This document shows positions 36,622 to 45,548 of a stretch of 64,000 nt of DNA, piece after piece. A model generated the notes under the pieces. That model was not told the DNA's origin. It was given only the letters and a program-made list of their open reading frames with translations, and ran no database searches. Each line of letters begins with the position of its first letter. Position 1 is the stretch's first letter. Position numbers and translations under genes: made by a program. Source of the stretch: Lelliottia sp. JS-SCA-14. GTDB lineage: Bacteria > Pseudomonadota > Gammaproteobacteria > Enterobacterales > Enterobacteriaceae. The stretch is taken from the NCBI RefSeq assembly GCF_035593345.1, contig NZ_CP141606.1:2542001-2606000 (forward strand), in the 5' to 3' direction.

Positions 36622-37631
36622 TGGGCATCGATCTTTCCATTATCTGGTTTGTGATCATCGTATTCGCCACGCTGATGTATATCGTGATGGACGGCTTCGA
36701 TTTAGGCATCGGCATTCTGTTCCCGACCACCCGCGACGCGGACGATCGTGACGTGATGGTCAACAGCGTCGCCCCGGTCTGGGACGGAAACGAAACCTGG
36801 CTGGTACTTGGCGGCGCAGCGCTGTTTGGCGCGTTTCCGCTGGCCTACGCGGTGATCATTGATGCGTTAACCATCCCACTGACGTTGATGCTGATCGGCC
36901 TGATTTTCCGCGGCGTGGCCTTTGAGTTCCGCTTCAAAGCCACTCCAGCGCATCGGCCCTTCTGGGACAAAGCCTTTATCGGCGGCTCGATTCTGGCGAC
37001 CTTCAGTCAGGGCGTGGTCGTTGGCGCGGTGATTAACGGATTTGAGGTGACAAACCGGGCCTACAGCGGCGGGCCGTTTGACTGGTTCACGCTCTTTAAC
37101 CTGTTCTGCGGCGTCGGCCTGACCGTGGCGTATGCCCTGCTCGGCGCAACCTGGCTGGTGATGAAAAGCGAGAACCCGCTGCAGGCGAGAATGCGTCAGG
37201 TATCAAAACAGCTCCTGGTGGTGTTGCTGCTGGTTATCGCGGCCATTAGCCTCTGGACGCCGCTGGCGCACCCGGCTATCGCCGAACGCTGGTTCAGCCT
37301 GCCGAACCTCTTTTTCCTGCTGCCTGTCCCGGTGCTTGTCGTGGTGTTGAGCGGCTGGGCGTGGAAAAAGCTCAACGATACCGAGAGCCACAACGCGCCC
37401 TTCGTCCTGACGCTGGGGCTGATTTTTCTCGGATTCAGCGGGCTTGGGATCAGTATCTGGCCGTACATTATTCCGCCGTCGATCACGCTGTGGCAGGCCG
37501 CGGCACCGCCGCAAAGCCAGGGCTTTATGCTGGTCGGTGCCCTGCTGATTATCCCAATTATCCTGGTCTACACGTTCTGGAGCTACTACGTGTTTCGCGG
37601 AAAAGTTCAACATGGGGAGGGGTATCACTGA
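36621..37631 (+). CDS. cyxB: CyxB/CioB, bd-type quinol oxidase subunit II
   Basis: Structural partner of CyxA, 336 residues, about eight to nine hydrophobic helices. Begins MGIDLSIIWFVIIVFATLMYIVMDGFDLGIG, the conserved CydB N-terminus, and has WDGNETWLVLGGAALFGAFPLAYA near 54-77. Overlaps cyxA by one base (TAATG) and the following small gene by one base (TGATG), so all three are coupled. Confidence 0.94.
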   Translation: MGIDLSIIWFVIIVFATLMYIVMDGFDLGIGILFPTTRDADDRDVMVNSVAPVWDGNETWLVLGGAALFGAFPLAYAVIIDALTIPLTLMLIGLIFRGVAFEFRFKATPAHRPFWDKAFIGGSILATFSQGVVVGAVINGFEVTNRAYSGGPFDWFTLFNLFCGVGLTVAYALLGATWLVMKSENPLQARMRQVSKQLLVVLLLVIAAISLWTPLAHPAIAERWFSLPNLFFLLPVPVLVVVLSGWAWKKLNDTESHNAPFVLTLGLIFLGFSGLGISIWPYIIPPSITLWQAAAPPQSQGFMLVGALLIIPIILVYTFWSYYVFRGKVQHGEGYH

Positions 37632-37759
37632 TGCAACAACCGATCTGGAAACGCCTGATGTGGCTGGGCATTATTTGGGGGGGCAGCGTGCTGGCGCTGG
37701 CCGCCGTCGGGATGTTCTTCCGCATTCTGATGACCGCCGCAGGCTTTAAATCACATTAA
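37631..37759 (+). CDS. Small bd-oxidase-associated membrane protein (DUF2474)
   Basis: 42 residues with one helix (about 10-34, WLGIIWGGSVLALAAVGMFF), basic N-terminus. It overlaps the cyxB stop (TGATG). Position and size match the third subunits of bd oxidases (CydX/AppX analogues); members beside cioAB are called DUF2474. Likely needed for assembly or stability of the oxidase. Confidence 0.88.
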   Translation: MQQPIWKRLMWLGIIWGGSVLALAAVGMFFRILMTAAGFKSH

Positions 37760-37771
37760 TTATTCCCACAG

Positions 37772-37793
37772 CCGGGCGGCGCGCCCTGCCCGG
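37772..37793. terminator. GC-rich stem-loop after the oxidase operon
   Basis: CCGGGC and GCCCGG arms around GGCGCGCCCT, 13 bp after the last stop, followed by CCTTCTC. REP-like and a possible transcript end. Confidence 0.5.
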
Positions 37794-37888
37794 CCTTCTC
37801 GCACTTTCAGATAAACACCCATGACAATCCTCAGGGTATCGTTAAAATATCCAGATATATTCATTGTGTTTATAGTTTGAGAAGCAAT

Positions 37889-38302
37889 ATGAAAAAGCTC
37901 GTGGCGTTAAGCCTGTTTTCCCTGGCGCTGGCCGGGTGTGTAAATCCCGGAAAGGCCTCTGTGCAGGCAGGACAACTTGAAGGGCATCGTTTTGTGCTGG
38001 AAAGCGTGAACGGTGTGGCGATCAAACCCAGCGCCGTACCGCCAGAAATGAGCTTTGGCGAGAAAATGGCCGTCTCTGGCGTGATGTGCAACCGCTTCAG
38101 CGGCCAGGGGAAATTGTCTGAGGGCGAACTCAAGGTCAAAGGCATGGCGATGACGCGCAAACTCTGCACCGAGCCGCAGCTTAATGAGCTGGATGCCACG
38201 ATCGGCGATATGCTGAGCAAAGGCGCGCAGGTAGACCTGACTGAGGATCAGCTCACGCTGGCCACAGCCGAAAAAACGCTGATGTTTAAACGCGCAAACT
38301 AA
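37889..38302 (+). CDS. hslJ: HslJ, heat-inducible META-domain lipoprotein
   Basis: 137 residues from the ATG that gives MKKLVALSLFSLALAGC, a lipoprotein signal with lipobox LAGC; four codons upstream an in-frame start was rejected. META domain with GHRFVLESVNG and SGVMCNRFSGQGKL. Outer-membrane or inner-membrane lipoprotein associated with heat shock and novobiocin resistance in E. coli. Convergent with ydbJ, one base apart, the same pairing as in E. coli (hslJ-ydbJ-ydbK). Confidence 0.93.
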   Translation: MKKLVALSLFSLALAGCVNPGKASVQAGQLEGHRFVLESVNGVAIKPSAVPPEMSFGEKMAVSGVMCNRFSGQGKLSEGELKVKGMAMTRKLCTEPQLNELDATIGDMLSKGAQVDLTEDQLTLATAEKTLMFKRAN

Positions 38303-38569
38303 TCAGTAAGCGCCGCAAGAGCCCACGGCAAGCGACTGTTCACTGCAGCGTTTGCCATTGGGTAATGCGCACATCCCGACAGCAGACCCATCAAGCTGAC
38401 GGGCAACGGATAACGAACCGCCCACCATCGCACAGCTGGCTTCACCCGAACTGGACATTGCGGCTTTCATTCCCGGCGGAACATGTGCCGCGGTCGCCTG
38501 CTGAACCGGCTCATTGCTGCATGCAGACAACAGTAACGCCGCACACCCTACCCAAAACGCTGAACGCAT
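38303..38569 (-). CDS. ydbJ: YdbJ, DUF333 lipoprotein
   Basis: 88 residues (E. coli YdbJ 88). Lipoprotein signal MRSAFWVGCAALLLSACS with lipobox LSAC; then a short Cys-containing DUF333 domain (ASCAMVGGSLS, GMCALPNGKRCSEQSL). The start codon with GAAGAGAGA upstream was preferred over in-frame openings 87 bp upstream that lack a signal sequence. Function unknown. Confidence 0.9.
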   Translation of the reverse strand: MRSAFWVGCAALLLSACSNEPVQQATAAHVPPGMKAAMSSSGEASCAMVGGSLSVARQLDGSAVGMCALPNGKRCSEQSLAVGSCGAY

Positions 38570-38836
38570 TCTCTCTTCCCCATACATTTTGCGAAACCTA
38601 AGCATAATAGGCATCACACGCCGCCCCGTCGAGAGCGGAACTGCGTATTTATGCACCGCCGAAACAAAATCTTGCGATTTTTTTGCCAGAAAGTTGATCT
38701 ACACATTGATGCCAGGAATACCGAGGACACAAAAGCGAAAATCGGAAAGCCCGACCTTTGCTAAAATAAGGATATAACTACAGGACTCGTCGACGTTTCA
38801 CGGGTCCCTCTTTTTTGCGCAATGTAAGGGTGTCAC

Positions 38837-41800
38837 ATGATCACTATTGACGGTAATGGCGCGGCCGCGTCCGTCGCGTTTCGCACGAGCGAAGTTATCG
38901 CCATCTACCCCATTACACCAAGTTCGACCATGGCGGAGCAGGCTGATGCCTGGGCGGGCAACGGGCTAAAAAACGTCTGGGGCGATGTTCCTCGGGTTGT
39001 TGAGATGCAGTCGGAAGCCGGGGCCATCGGCGCGGTGCACGGCGCGCTGCAAACCGGTGCCCTCTCGACGTCGTTTACCTCGTCGCAGGGTTTACTGCTG
39101 ATGATCCCGACGCTCTACAAGCTGGCGGGACAGTTAACCCCATTTGTGTTGCACGTCGCAGCGCGTACCGTCGCCACGCACGCGCTGTCGATTTTCGGCG
39201 ATCACTCCGATGTGATGGCGGTCCGCCAGACCGGTTGCGCCATGCTCTGCGCCAGCAACGTGCAGGAAGCTCAGGACTTCGCGCTGATCTCCCACATCGC
39301 GACCCTCAGAAGCCGCGTGCCGTTTATCCATTTCTTCGACGGTTTCCGCACGTCGCACGAAATCAATAAAATTGTCCCGCTGTCGGACAATACGATTCTG
39401 GACCTGATGCCGCAGGCGGAGATCGATGCTCACCGCGCCCGCGCGCTGAACCCGGAGCATCCGGTCATTCGCGGCACCTCCGCGAACCCGGACACCTATT
39501 TCCAGTCCCGTGAGGCCACCAACCCGTGGTACAACGCGGTTTACGATCACGTCGAGCAGGCGATGAGCGATTTCTCCGCCGCCACCGGACGCGACTATAA
39601 GCCGTTTGAATACTACGGCCACCCGCAGGCCGAGCGTGTGATTGTGCTGATGGGCTCTGCGATTGGTACCTGTGAAGAGGTCGTTGACGAACTGCTTTCC
39701 CACGGCGAAAAGGTCGGCGTGTTGAAAGTGCGTCTGTATCGCCCGTTCTCGGCAAAACATCTGCTTTCCGTTCTGCCGGAAAGCGTTCGTTCCGTTGCCG
39801 TGCTCGACCGCACCAAAGAGCCGGGCGCGCACGCCGAACCGCTGTATCTGGATGTGATGACCGCCCTGGCCGAGGCCTTTAACTGCGGCGAACGTGAAAC
39901 GCTGCCGCGCGTGATTGGCGGTCGCTACGGCCTGTCGTCGAAAGAGTTCGGGCCGGACTGCGTGATGGCGGTGTTCAACGAGCTGAGCGAAGCCAAACCG
40001 AAACCCCGCTTTACGGTCGGCATTTATGACGATGTGACCAATCTCTCCCTGCTGCTGCCGGAAAACACGCTGCCTTCGACCTCTAAACTCGAAGCGCTGT
40101 TCTACGGTTTGGGCAGCGACGGCAGCGTCTCCGCCACCAAGAACAACATCAAAATCATCGGGAACTCCACGCCGTGGTATGCCCAGGGTTATTTCGTCTA
40201 TGACTCCAAAAAAGCGGGCGGCCTGACCGTTTCGCATCTGCGCGTCAGCGAAAAACCGATTCGCTCGGCCTATCTGGTGTCGCAGGCGGATTTTGTCGGC
40301 TGCCACCAGCTGCAATTTATCGATAAATATCAGATGGCCGAACGCCTGAAACCGGGCGGAATTTTCCTGATTAACACCCCGTACAACGCCGACGAAGTCT
40401 GGTCCCGCCTGCCGCAGGAAGTGCAGGCGGTGCTGAACCAGAAACAGGCCCGTCTGTTTACCGTCAACGCGGCAAAAATCGCCCGCGAATGCGGTCTGGC
40501 GGCGCGTATCAACACCGTCATGCAGATGGCTTTCTTCCATCTGACCAACATTCTGCCGGGCGACAGCGCGCTGGCGGAACTGCAGGGCGCGATTGCCAAA
40601 AGCTACAGCAGCAAAGGCCAGGATCTGGTCGAGCGGAACTGGCAGGCGCTGGCCCTGGCGCGCGAATCGATTTCCGAAATCCCGCTTCAGCCGGTCAATG
40701 CCAGCAGCGCTAACCGTCCACCGGTGGTCTCTGACGCTGCGCCTGATTTTGTTAAAACCGTCACCGCCGCGATGCTGGCCGGTCTTGGCGATGCCCTGCC
40801 CGTCTCCGCTCTGCCGCCGGACGGCACCTGGCCGGTGGGCACCACCCGCTGGGAAAAACGTAACATCGCCGAAGAGATCCCGATCTGGAAGGAAGAGCTG
40901 TGTACGCAGTGCAACCATTGCGTCGCGGCCTGTCCGCACTCGGCCATTCGTGCCAAAGTGGTTTCTCCTGAGGATATGGAAAACGCCCCGGCCAGCCTGC
41001 ACTCGCTGGATGTGAAATCCCGCGATATGCGTGGCCAAAAATACGTCCTGCAGGTCGCCCCGGAAGATTGCACCGGCTGCAACCTGTGCGTCGAAGTATG
41101 CCCGGCGAAAGATCGTCAGAACCCGGAAATCAAAGCCATCAATATGATGTCGCGCCTGGAGCATGTCGAAGAGGAGAAAGTGAATTACGACTTCTTCCTC
41201 GACCTGCCAGAAATCGACCGCAGCAAGCTCGAGCGCATTGATATCCGGACTTCCCAGCTGATCACCCCGCTGTTCGAATACTCCGGCGCCTGCTCCGGCT
41301 GCGGCGAAACGCCTTACATCAAGCTGCTCACCCAGCTGTACGGCGACCGTATGCTGATCGCCAACGCCACCGGCTGTTCCTCTATTTACGGCGGTAACTT
41401 ACCTTCCACGCCGTACACAACGGATGCGAACGGTCGCGGCCCGGCGTGGGCGAACTCGCTGTTTGAAGATAACGCCGAGTTCGGACTGGGCTTCCGTCTG
41501 ACGGTCGACCAGCATCGCGCCCGCGTGATGCGTCTGCTGGAACAGTTCGCCGATAAGCTCCCGGCTGAATTGAATGAAGCCTTGCACAGCGACGCGACGC
41601 CAGAAGTGCGCCGTGAGCAGGTGGCCGAGCTGCGCCAGCACCTTCAGGGTGTGGAGGGCGCGCAGCAGCTGTTAACCGACGCCGACGCGCTGGTCGAGAA
41701 GTCGATCTGGCTGATTGGCGGCGACGGCTGGGCGTACGACATTGGTTTCGGCGGTCTGGACCACGTCCTGAGCCTGACGGAGAACGTCAACATTCTGGTG

Positions 41801-42361
41801 CTCGATACCCAGTGTTATTCCAACACTGGCGGCCAGGCATCGAAAGCAACACCGCTGGGGGCAGTCACCAAGTTTGGCGAACACGGCAAACGCAAAGCGC
41901 GTAAAGACCTGGGCGTGAGCATGATGATGTACGGTCATGTGTATGTCGCGCAGATTTCGCTTGGCGCACAGCTGAACCAGACCGTGAAAGCGATTCAGGA
42001 GGCGGAAGCTTATCCGGGTCCGTCGCTGATCATCGCTTACAGCCCTTGCGAAGAGCACGGCTACGATCTGGCGTTGAGCCACGATCAGATGCGCCAGCTC
42101 ACCGCAACCGGCTTCTGGCCGCTGTATCGCTTCGACCCGCGTCGTGCCGATGAAGGGAAACTGCCGCTGGCGCTGGACTCCCGTCCGCCGTCGGATGCGC
42201 TGGCAGAAACCCTGATGCAGGAGCAACGTTTCCGTCGCCTCAATGCTCAGCAGCCAGAAGTGGCCGAGCAGCTGTGGAAAGACGCGGCGGCGGACCTGCA
42301 AAAACGCTATGACTTCCTGGCGCAGATGGCAGGAAAAGGCGAGAAATCGACCAGCGAGTGA
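38837..42361 (+). CDS. nifJ: YdbK/NifJ, pyruvate:flavodoxin/ferredoxin oxidoreductase
   Basis: Cytoplasmic thiamine diphosphate and iron-sulfur enzyme, 1174 residues, exactly the E. coli YdbK length. It oxidises pyruvate to acetyl-CoA and CO2, passing electrons to flavodoxin or ferredoxin. N-terminal EVIAIYPITPSSTMAEQAD, two [4Fe-4S] motifs CTQCNHCVAACP (from C689) and CTGCNLCVEVCP (from C745), and the C-terminal TPP domain with SGACSGCGETPY and IGGDGWAYDIGFGGLDHVL. In E. coli it is linked to oxidative stress (SoxS) and redox supply; in nitrogen-fixing relatives NifJ serves nitrogenase, and no nif genes are visible here. Monocistronic; MicC lies convergent just beyond it. Confidence 0.97.
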   Translation: MITIDGNGAAASVAFRTSEVIAIYPITPSSTMAEQADAWAGNGLKNVWGDVPRVVEMQSEAGAIGAVHGALQTGALSTSFTSSQGLLLMIPTLYKLAGQLTPFVLHVAARTVATHALSIFGDHSDVMAVRQTGCAMLCASNVQEAQDFALISHIATLRSRVPFIHFFDGFRTSHEINKIVPLSDNTILDLMPQAEIDAHRARALNPEHPVIRGTSANPDTYFQSREATNPWYNAVYDHVEQAMSDFSAATGRDYKPFEYYGHPQAERVIVLMGSAIGTCEEVVDELLSHGEKVGVLKVRLYRPFSAKHLLSVLPESVRSVAVLDRTKEPGAHAEPLYLDVMTALAEAFNCGERETLPRVIGGRYGLSSKEFGPDCVMAVFNELSEAKPKPRFTVGIYDDVTNLSLLLPENTLPSTSKLEALFYGLGSDGSVSATKNNIKIIGNSTPWYAQGYFVYDSKKAGGLTVSHLRVSEKPIRSAYLVSQADFVGCHQLQFIDKYQMAERLKPGGIFLINTPYNADEVWSRLPQEVQAVLNQKQARLFTVNAAKIARECGLAARINTVMQMAFFHLTNILPGDSALAELQGAIAKSYSSKGQDLVERNWQALALARESISEIPLQPVNASSANRPPVVSDAAPDFVKTVTAAMLAGLGDALPVSALPPDGTWPVGTTRWEKRNIAEEIPIWKEELCTQCNHCVAACPHSAIRAKVVSPEDMENAPASLHSLDVKSRDMRGQKYVLQVAPEDCTGCNLCVEVCPAKDRQNPEIKAINMMSRLEHVEEEKVNYDFFLDLPEIDRSKLERIDIRTSQLITPLFEYSGACSGCGETPYIKLLTQLYGDRMLIANATGCSSIYGGNLPSTPYTTDANGRGPAWANSLFEDNAEFGLGFRLTVDQHRARVMRLLEQFADKLPAELNEALHSDATPEVRREQVAELRQHLQGVEGAQQLLTDADALVEKSIWLIGGDGWAYDIGFGGLDHVLSLTENVNILVLDTQCYSNTGGQASKATPLGAVTKFGEHGKRKARKDLGVSMMMYGHVYVAQISLGAQLNQTVKAIQEAEAYPGPSLIIAYSPCEEHGYDLALSHDQMRQLTATGFWPLYRFDPRRADEGKLPLALDSRPPSDALAETLMQEQRFRRLNAQQPEVAEQLWKDAAADLQKRYDFLAQMAGKGEKSTSE

Positions 42362-42362
42362 T

Positions 42363-42462
42363 AAAAAAAAGCCCGGGGCATCAGCTCCGGGCATATCCTG
42401 TCAATTTTGGATGATAGCTAAATCAATTCATTAACGGATTAAGAATCTTAAAGGCATATAAC
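42363..42462 (-). ncRNA. micC: MicC small regulatory RNA
   Basis: Minus-strand transcript of about 100 nt. Its 5' end reads GTTATATGCCTTTAAGATTC, like E. coli MicC, and it ends in the terminator GCCCGG-AGCTGATG-CCCGGGC followed by T8. Convergent with nifJ, as in E. coli (ompN-micC-ydbK). The first ten bases are complementary to the GGCATATAAC of the ompC leader, the known Hfq-dependent target. A TAGAAT at about -10 supports a promoter. The middle of the RNA is diverged from the E. coli copy. The neighbouring porin gene ompN is missing here. Confidence 0.78.
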
Positions 42463-42625
42463 AGCGCTAATTCTACCCTTCCCCGCTGCCGTTGAATAAT
42501 TTTTATTTCATATGATTCAATGGATTACATTCATCATGATTATTTTAAAAAACGAACGAGTTGCGCCCCTGCGACGCGTGATAGATGATAAATCTCCTGT
42601 TTCAAGCTGTAAGGGACAAATCATC

Positions 42626-42838
42626 ATGGTCCATCATCCCGTCAGATCGTCACGCATCGCCTCCATTGGCTATGATGAGCGCAGCGCCACGCTGGAAATC
42701 CGCTTTCTCGATCGCCGGACGCTGCAGTATCAGCAGGTGCCGGTGCGCATCTATAATGATTTTTTGCAGGTGGTGTCAAAAGGTCGCTTTTATGATGGGG
42801 TCGTAAAGGGGAAGTTTAAGGAAATCCCGATATACTGA
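42626..42838 (+). CDS. KTSC-domain small protein
   Basis: 70 residues, ATG after AAGGGA. The single KTSC domain reads IASIGYDERSATLEIRFLDRRTLQYQQVPVRIYNDFLQ and ends GKFKEIPIY. The domain is found in small orphan proteins and at the ends of phage and lysyl-tRNA synthetase-like proteins; its role is unknown. It takes the place occupied by ompN in E. coli. A longer upstream opening (from 42512) has no family features. Confidence 0.82.
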   Translation: MVHHPVRSSRIASIGYDERSATLEIRFLDRRTLQYQQVPVRIYNDFLQVVSKGRFYDGVVKGKFKEIPIY

Positions 42839-42874
42839 GATTTATCGCCCAACCCGCACTCAAGGATAGTCGCC

Positions 42875-43000
42875 GTGTTTACCCGTTTGTCGATGGCTGC
42901 ACTCGCTTTTTTAACCTGCCTGTGGATGGCGTTAATTTTTGATTTCGGCAATGTCATGCATCATCTCAGTGAATTTCTGCAGGCACTGGAAGCGGGTTAA
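42875..43000 (+). CDS. Small single-helix membrane protein, hypothetical
   Basis: 41 residues, GTG start with AAGGAT eight bases upstream. One hydrophobic segment (about 7-24, MAALAFLTCLWMALIF) followed by DFGNVMHHLSEFLQALEAG. The spacing after the KTSC gene (36 bp) and the good SD argue that it is translated. I do not recognise a family. Confidence 0.6.
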   Translation: MFTRLSMAALAFLTCLWMALIFDFGNVMHHLSEFLQALEAG

Positions 43001-43134
43001 CAGGCTCGACTCCCGTCATCGTTAAAACGTGCTGACTTTCTCCCCCGGAATCCGTACCATACACGCCACACTTTCTCATGTTCACCATGATTGCACGCGC
43101 TGCTTTAGCCACGAACGAATTGAGCCACTATTAC

Positions 43135-44070
43135 ATGTCGCAAAATCAAGAAATTAACAAGAAAGAACAATACAACCTGAACAAACTGCAAAAGCGTCTG
43201 CGCCGCAACGTGGGTGAAGCCATTGCAGACTTCAACATGATTGAAGAAGGCGACCGCATCATGGTTTGCCTGTCAGGTGGTAAAGACAGTTACACAATGC
43301 TGGAGATCCTGCGCAATCTGCAGCAAAGCGCACCGGTGAACTTTTCGCTGGTGGCGGTCAACCTTGACCAGAAACAGCCGGGCTTCCCGGAGCACATTCT
43401 GCCGGAATACCTGGAGCAACAGGGCGTCGAATATAAGATTGTCGAAGAAAACACCTACGGCATCGTGAAAGACAAAATCCCGGAAGGCAAAACCACCTGC
43501 TCTCTCTGCTCACGCCTGCGCCGCGGTATTCTGTATCGCACCGCGACCGAACTGGGCGCGACCAAAATTGCCCTTGGGCATCACCGCGACGACATTCTGC
43601 AGACCCTGTTCCTGAACATGTTCTACGGCGGAAAAATGAAAGGCATGCCACCGAAGCTGATGAGCGACGACGGGAAACATATTGTCATTCGTCCGCTGGC
43701 CTACTGCCGTGAGAAAGACATTGAACGCTTTGCCGAGGCGCGTGAATACCCGATTATCCCTTGCAACCTGTGCGGCTCCCAGCCGAACCTGCAGCGTCAG
43801 GTGATTGGCGATATGCTGCGCGACTGGGATAAACGCTACCCGGGCCGCATCGAAACCATGTTCAGCGCCATGCAAAATGTGGTGCCTTCGCACCTTTGCG
43901 ACACCGAACTGTTCGATTTCAAAGGCATTAAGCACGGTTCAGAAGTGGTTGATGGCGGCGATCTGGCGTTCGATCGCGAAGAGATCCCGATGCAGCCAGC
44001 GGGCTGGCAGCCGGAAGAAGATGATTCTCAGCTGGCTGAAATGCGACTGAACGTCTTAGAAGTGAAGTAA
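43135..44070 (+). CDS. ttcA: TtcA, tRNA 2-thiocytidine synthetase
   Basis: Iron-sulfur ATP-pyrophosphatase that thiolates C32 of several tRNAs, 311 residues (E. coli 311). PP-loop SGGKDS (47-52); cluster cysteines in CSLCSR near 122-127 and CNLCGSQ near 222-228. The start [12 protein letters not shown] aligns with E. coli TtcA, whereas an in-frame ATG at 43078 would add 19 residues. The reading frame is uninterrupted; in E. coli K-12 this gene is the Rac prophage attachment site. Followed by a strong terminator. Confidence 0.96.
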   Translation: MSQNQEINKKEQYNLNKLQKRLRRNVGEAIADFNMIEEGDRIMVCLSGGKDSYTMLEILRNLQQSAPVNFSLVAVNLDQKQPGFPEHILPEYLEQQGVEYKIVEENTYGIVKDKIPEGKTTCSLCSRLRRGILYRTATELGATKIALGHHRDDILQTLFLNMFYGGKMKGMPPKLMSDDGKHIVIRPLAYCREKDIERFAEAREYPIIPCNLCGSQPNLQRQVIGDMLRDWDKRYPGRIETMFSAMQNVVPSHLCDTELFDFKGIKHGSEVVDGGDLAFDREEIPMQPAGWQPEEDDSQLAEMRLNVLEVK

Positions 44071-44077
44071 AATTCAG

Positions 44078-44110
44078 GCGTCTCAGATATCAAATCTGAG
44101 ACGCTTTTTT
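44078..44110 (+). terminator. Rho-independent terminator of ttcA
   Basis: GCGTCTCAGAT and ATCTGAGACGC form a perfect 11-bp stem with a five-base loop, followed by T6. Confidence 0.95.
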
Positions 44111-44116
44111 AATGAC

Positions 44117-45490
44117 CTATTTCAGCAAACGAACCTTACAGGTTTTGCCTTTAATCTTCCCGCCCTGCAGCTGTTTCCACGCCTTGTTCGCCACTTTCTG
44201 ACGTACCGCCACGTAGACATGCGCCGGATGCACCGCGATTTTACCGATATCCGCCCCATCCAGACCGATATCACCGGTCAGCGCGCCTAACACATCGCCC
44301 GGACGCATTTTGGCTTTCTTGCCGCCGTCGATGCACAGGGTCGCCATTTCAGCGGCCAGCGGCGCAATCGCGATGCTGCCCAGCGCAGGCATCCAGTTCA
44401 GTTTCAGTTGCAGCATTTCAGAGAGAATATTCGCGCGCTGCGCCTCTTCCGGAGCACACAAGCTGATCGCCAGCCCGCTATTACCCGCACGCGCCGTACG
44501 GCCGATACGGTGAACGTGCACTTCCGGATCCCAGGCCAGCTCGTAGTTCACGACCAGCTCCAGAGATTTAATATCCAGCCCGCGGGCTGCCACGTCCGTT
44601 GCCACCAGCACGCGTGCGCTGCCGTTAGCGAAACGGACCAGCGTCTGATCGCGGTCGCGCTGTTCCAGATCGCCATGCAGCGCAAGGGCGCTCTGCCCAG
44701 CCTCTTCCAGCGCGTCACACACCGCCTGACAATCTATTTTGGTATTACAGAAGACGACGCAGGACGCTGGCTGATGTTTGCTCAGCAGTTTTTGCAACAG
44801 CGGGATTTTGCCGTTGCGCGAGGTTTCGTAGAACTGCTGTTCGATGGACGGCAGCGCGTCCACGGTATCAATTTCAATGGTGACCGGGTTGTTCTGCACC
44901 CGACCGCTGATCGCGGCAATCGCTTCCGGCCAGGTGGCGGAGAACAGCAGCGTCTGGCGGGACGGAGGCGCAAAGCGGATCACTTCATTGATCGCATCGG
45001 TGAACCCCATATCCAGCATACGGTCCGCTTCGTCCATCACCAGCGTTTGCAGAGCATCCAGCGAAACGGTGCCTTTTTGCAGGTGATCGAGCAGACGGCC
45101 AGGAGTGGCAACAATGATGTGCGGCGGATGCTGCAGCGAGTCGCGCTGCGCGCCAAACGGCTGGCCGCCGCAGAGGGTCAGAATTTTGGTGTTCGGCAGG
45201 AAACGCGCCAGACGACGCAGCTCCCCTGCCACCTGGTCCGCCAGCTCGCGCGTCGGGCAGAGCACCAGCGACTGGGTCTGAAACAGGCCCGCGTCGATCT
45301 GCTGAAGCAGACCGAGGCCGAATGCGGCCGTTTTTCCACTGCCGGTTTTGGCCTGCACGCGAACGTCTTTTCCTTCCAGGATCGCCGGAAGCGCGGCAGC
45401 TTGTACAGGGGTCATCGCGAGGTATCCCAACTCGTTAAGGTTATCGAGTTGGGCGGCAGGCAGAACGTTCAGCGTAGAAAAAGCGGTCAC
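44117..45490 (-). CDS. dbpA: DbpA, ATP-dependent RNA helicase (23S rRNA)
   Basis: DEAD-box helicase, 457 residues (E. coli 457), acting in large-subunit assembly at 23S hairpin 92. Q motif MTPVQAAALP, Walker A AKTGSGKTAAF, DEAD in LVMDEADRMLDM, SAT in LLFSATWPE and motif VI HRIGRTARAG are all present. The C-terminal RNA-binding domain (about 385-457, MRPGDVLGALTGDIGLDGADIG to KVRLLK) gives it rRNA specificity. Convergent with ttcA and downstream of FnrS, as in E. coli. Confidence 0.97.
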   Translation of the reverse strand: MTAFSTLNVLPAAQLDNLNELGYLAMTPVQAAALPAILEGKDVRVQAKTGSGKTAAFGLGLLQQIDAGLFQTQSLVLCPTRELADQVAGELRRLARFLPNTKILTLCGGQPFGAQRDSLQHPPHIIVATPGRLLDHLQKGTVSLDALQTLVMDEADRMLDMGFTDAINEVIRFAPPSRQTLLFSATWPEAIAAISGRVQNNPVTIEIDTVDALPSIEQQFYETSRNGKIPLLQKLLSKHQPASCVVFCNTKIDCQAVCDALEEAGQSALALHGDLEQRDRDQTLVRFANGSARVLVATDVAARGLDIKSLELVVNYELAWDPEVHVHRIGRTARAGNSGLAISLCAPEEAQRANILSEMLQLKLNWMPALGSIAIAPLAAEMATLCIDGGKKAKMRPGDVLGALTGDIGLDGADIGKIAVHPAHVYVAVRQKVANKAWKQLQGGKIKGKTCKVRLLK

Positions 45491-45548
45491 AATGTATTCT
45501 CAAGGTAAAAAATCACAGTCAGTTGGCGCGTATCCTCGCAGATCTGCG

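Noticed and set aside
38303..38656. 117-codon version of ydbJ
   Set aside because: The extra 29 residues lack a signal peptide, whereas the inner ATG gives a perfect lipoprotein signal and the E. coli length.
39134..41164. 676-codon minus-strand open frame within nifJ
   Set aside because: Antisense shadow of high-GC codon usage in a well-supported 1174-residue gene; no family features.
38837..42361. nifJ as evidence of a nitrogen-fixation cluster
   Set aside because: Length and neighbours are those of E. coli ydbK, and no other nif gene is visible.
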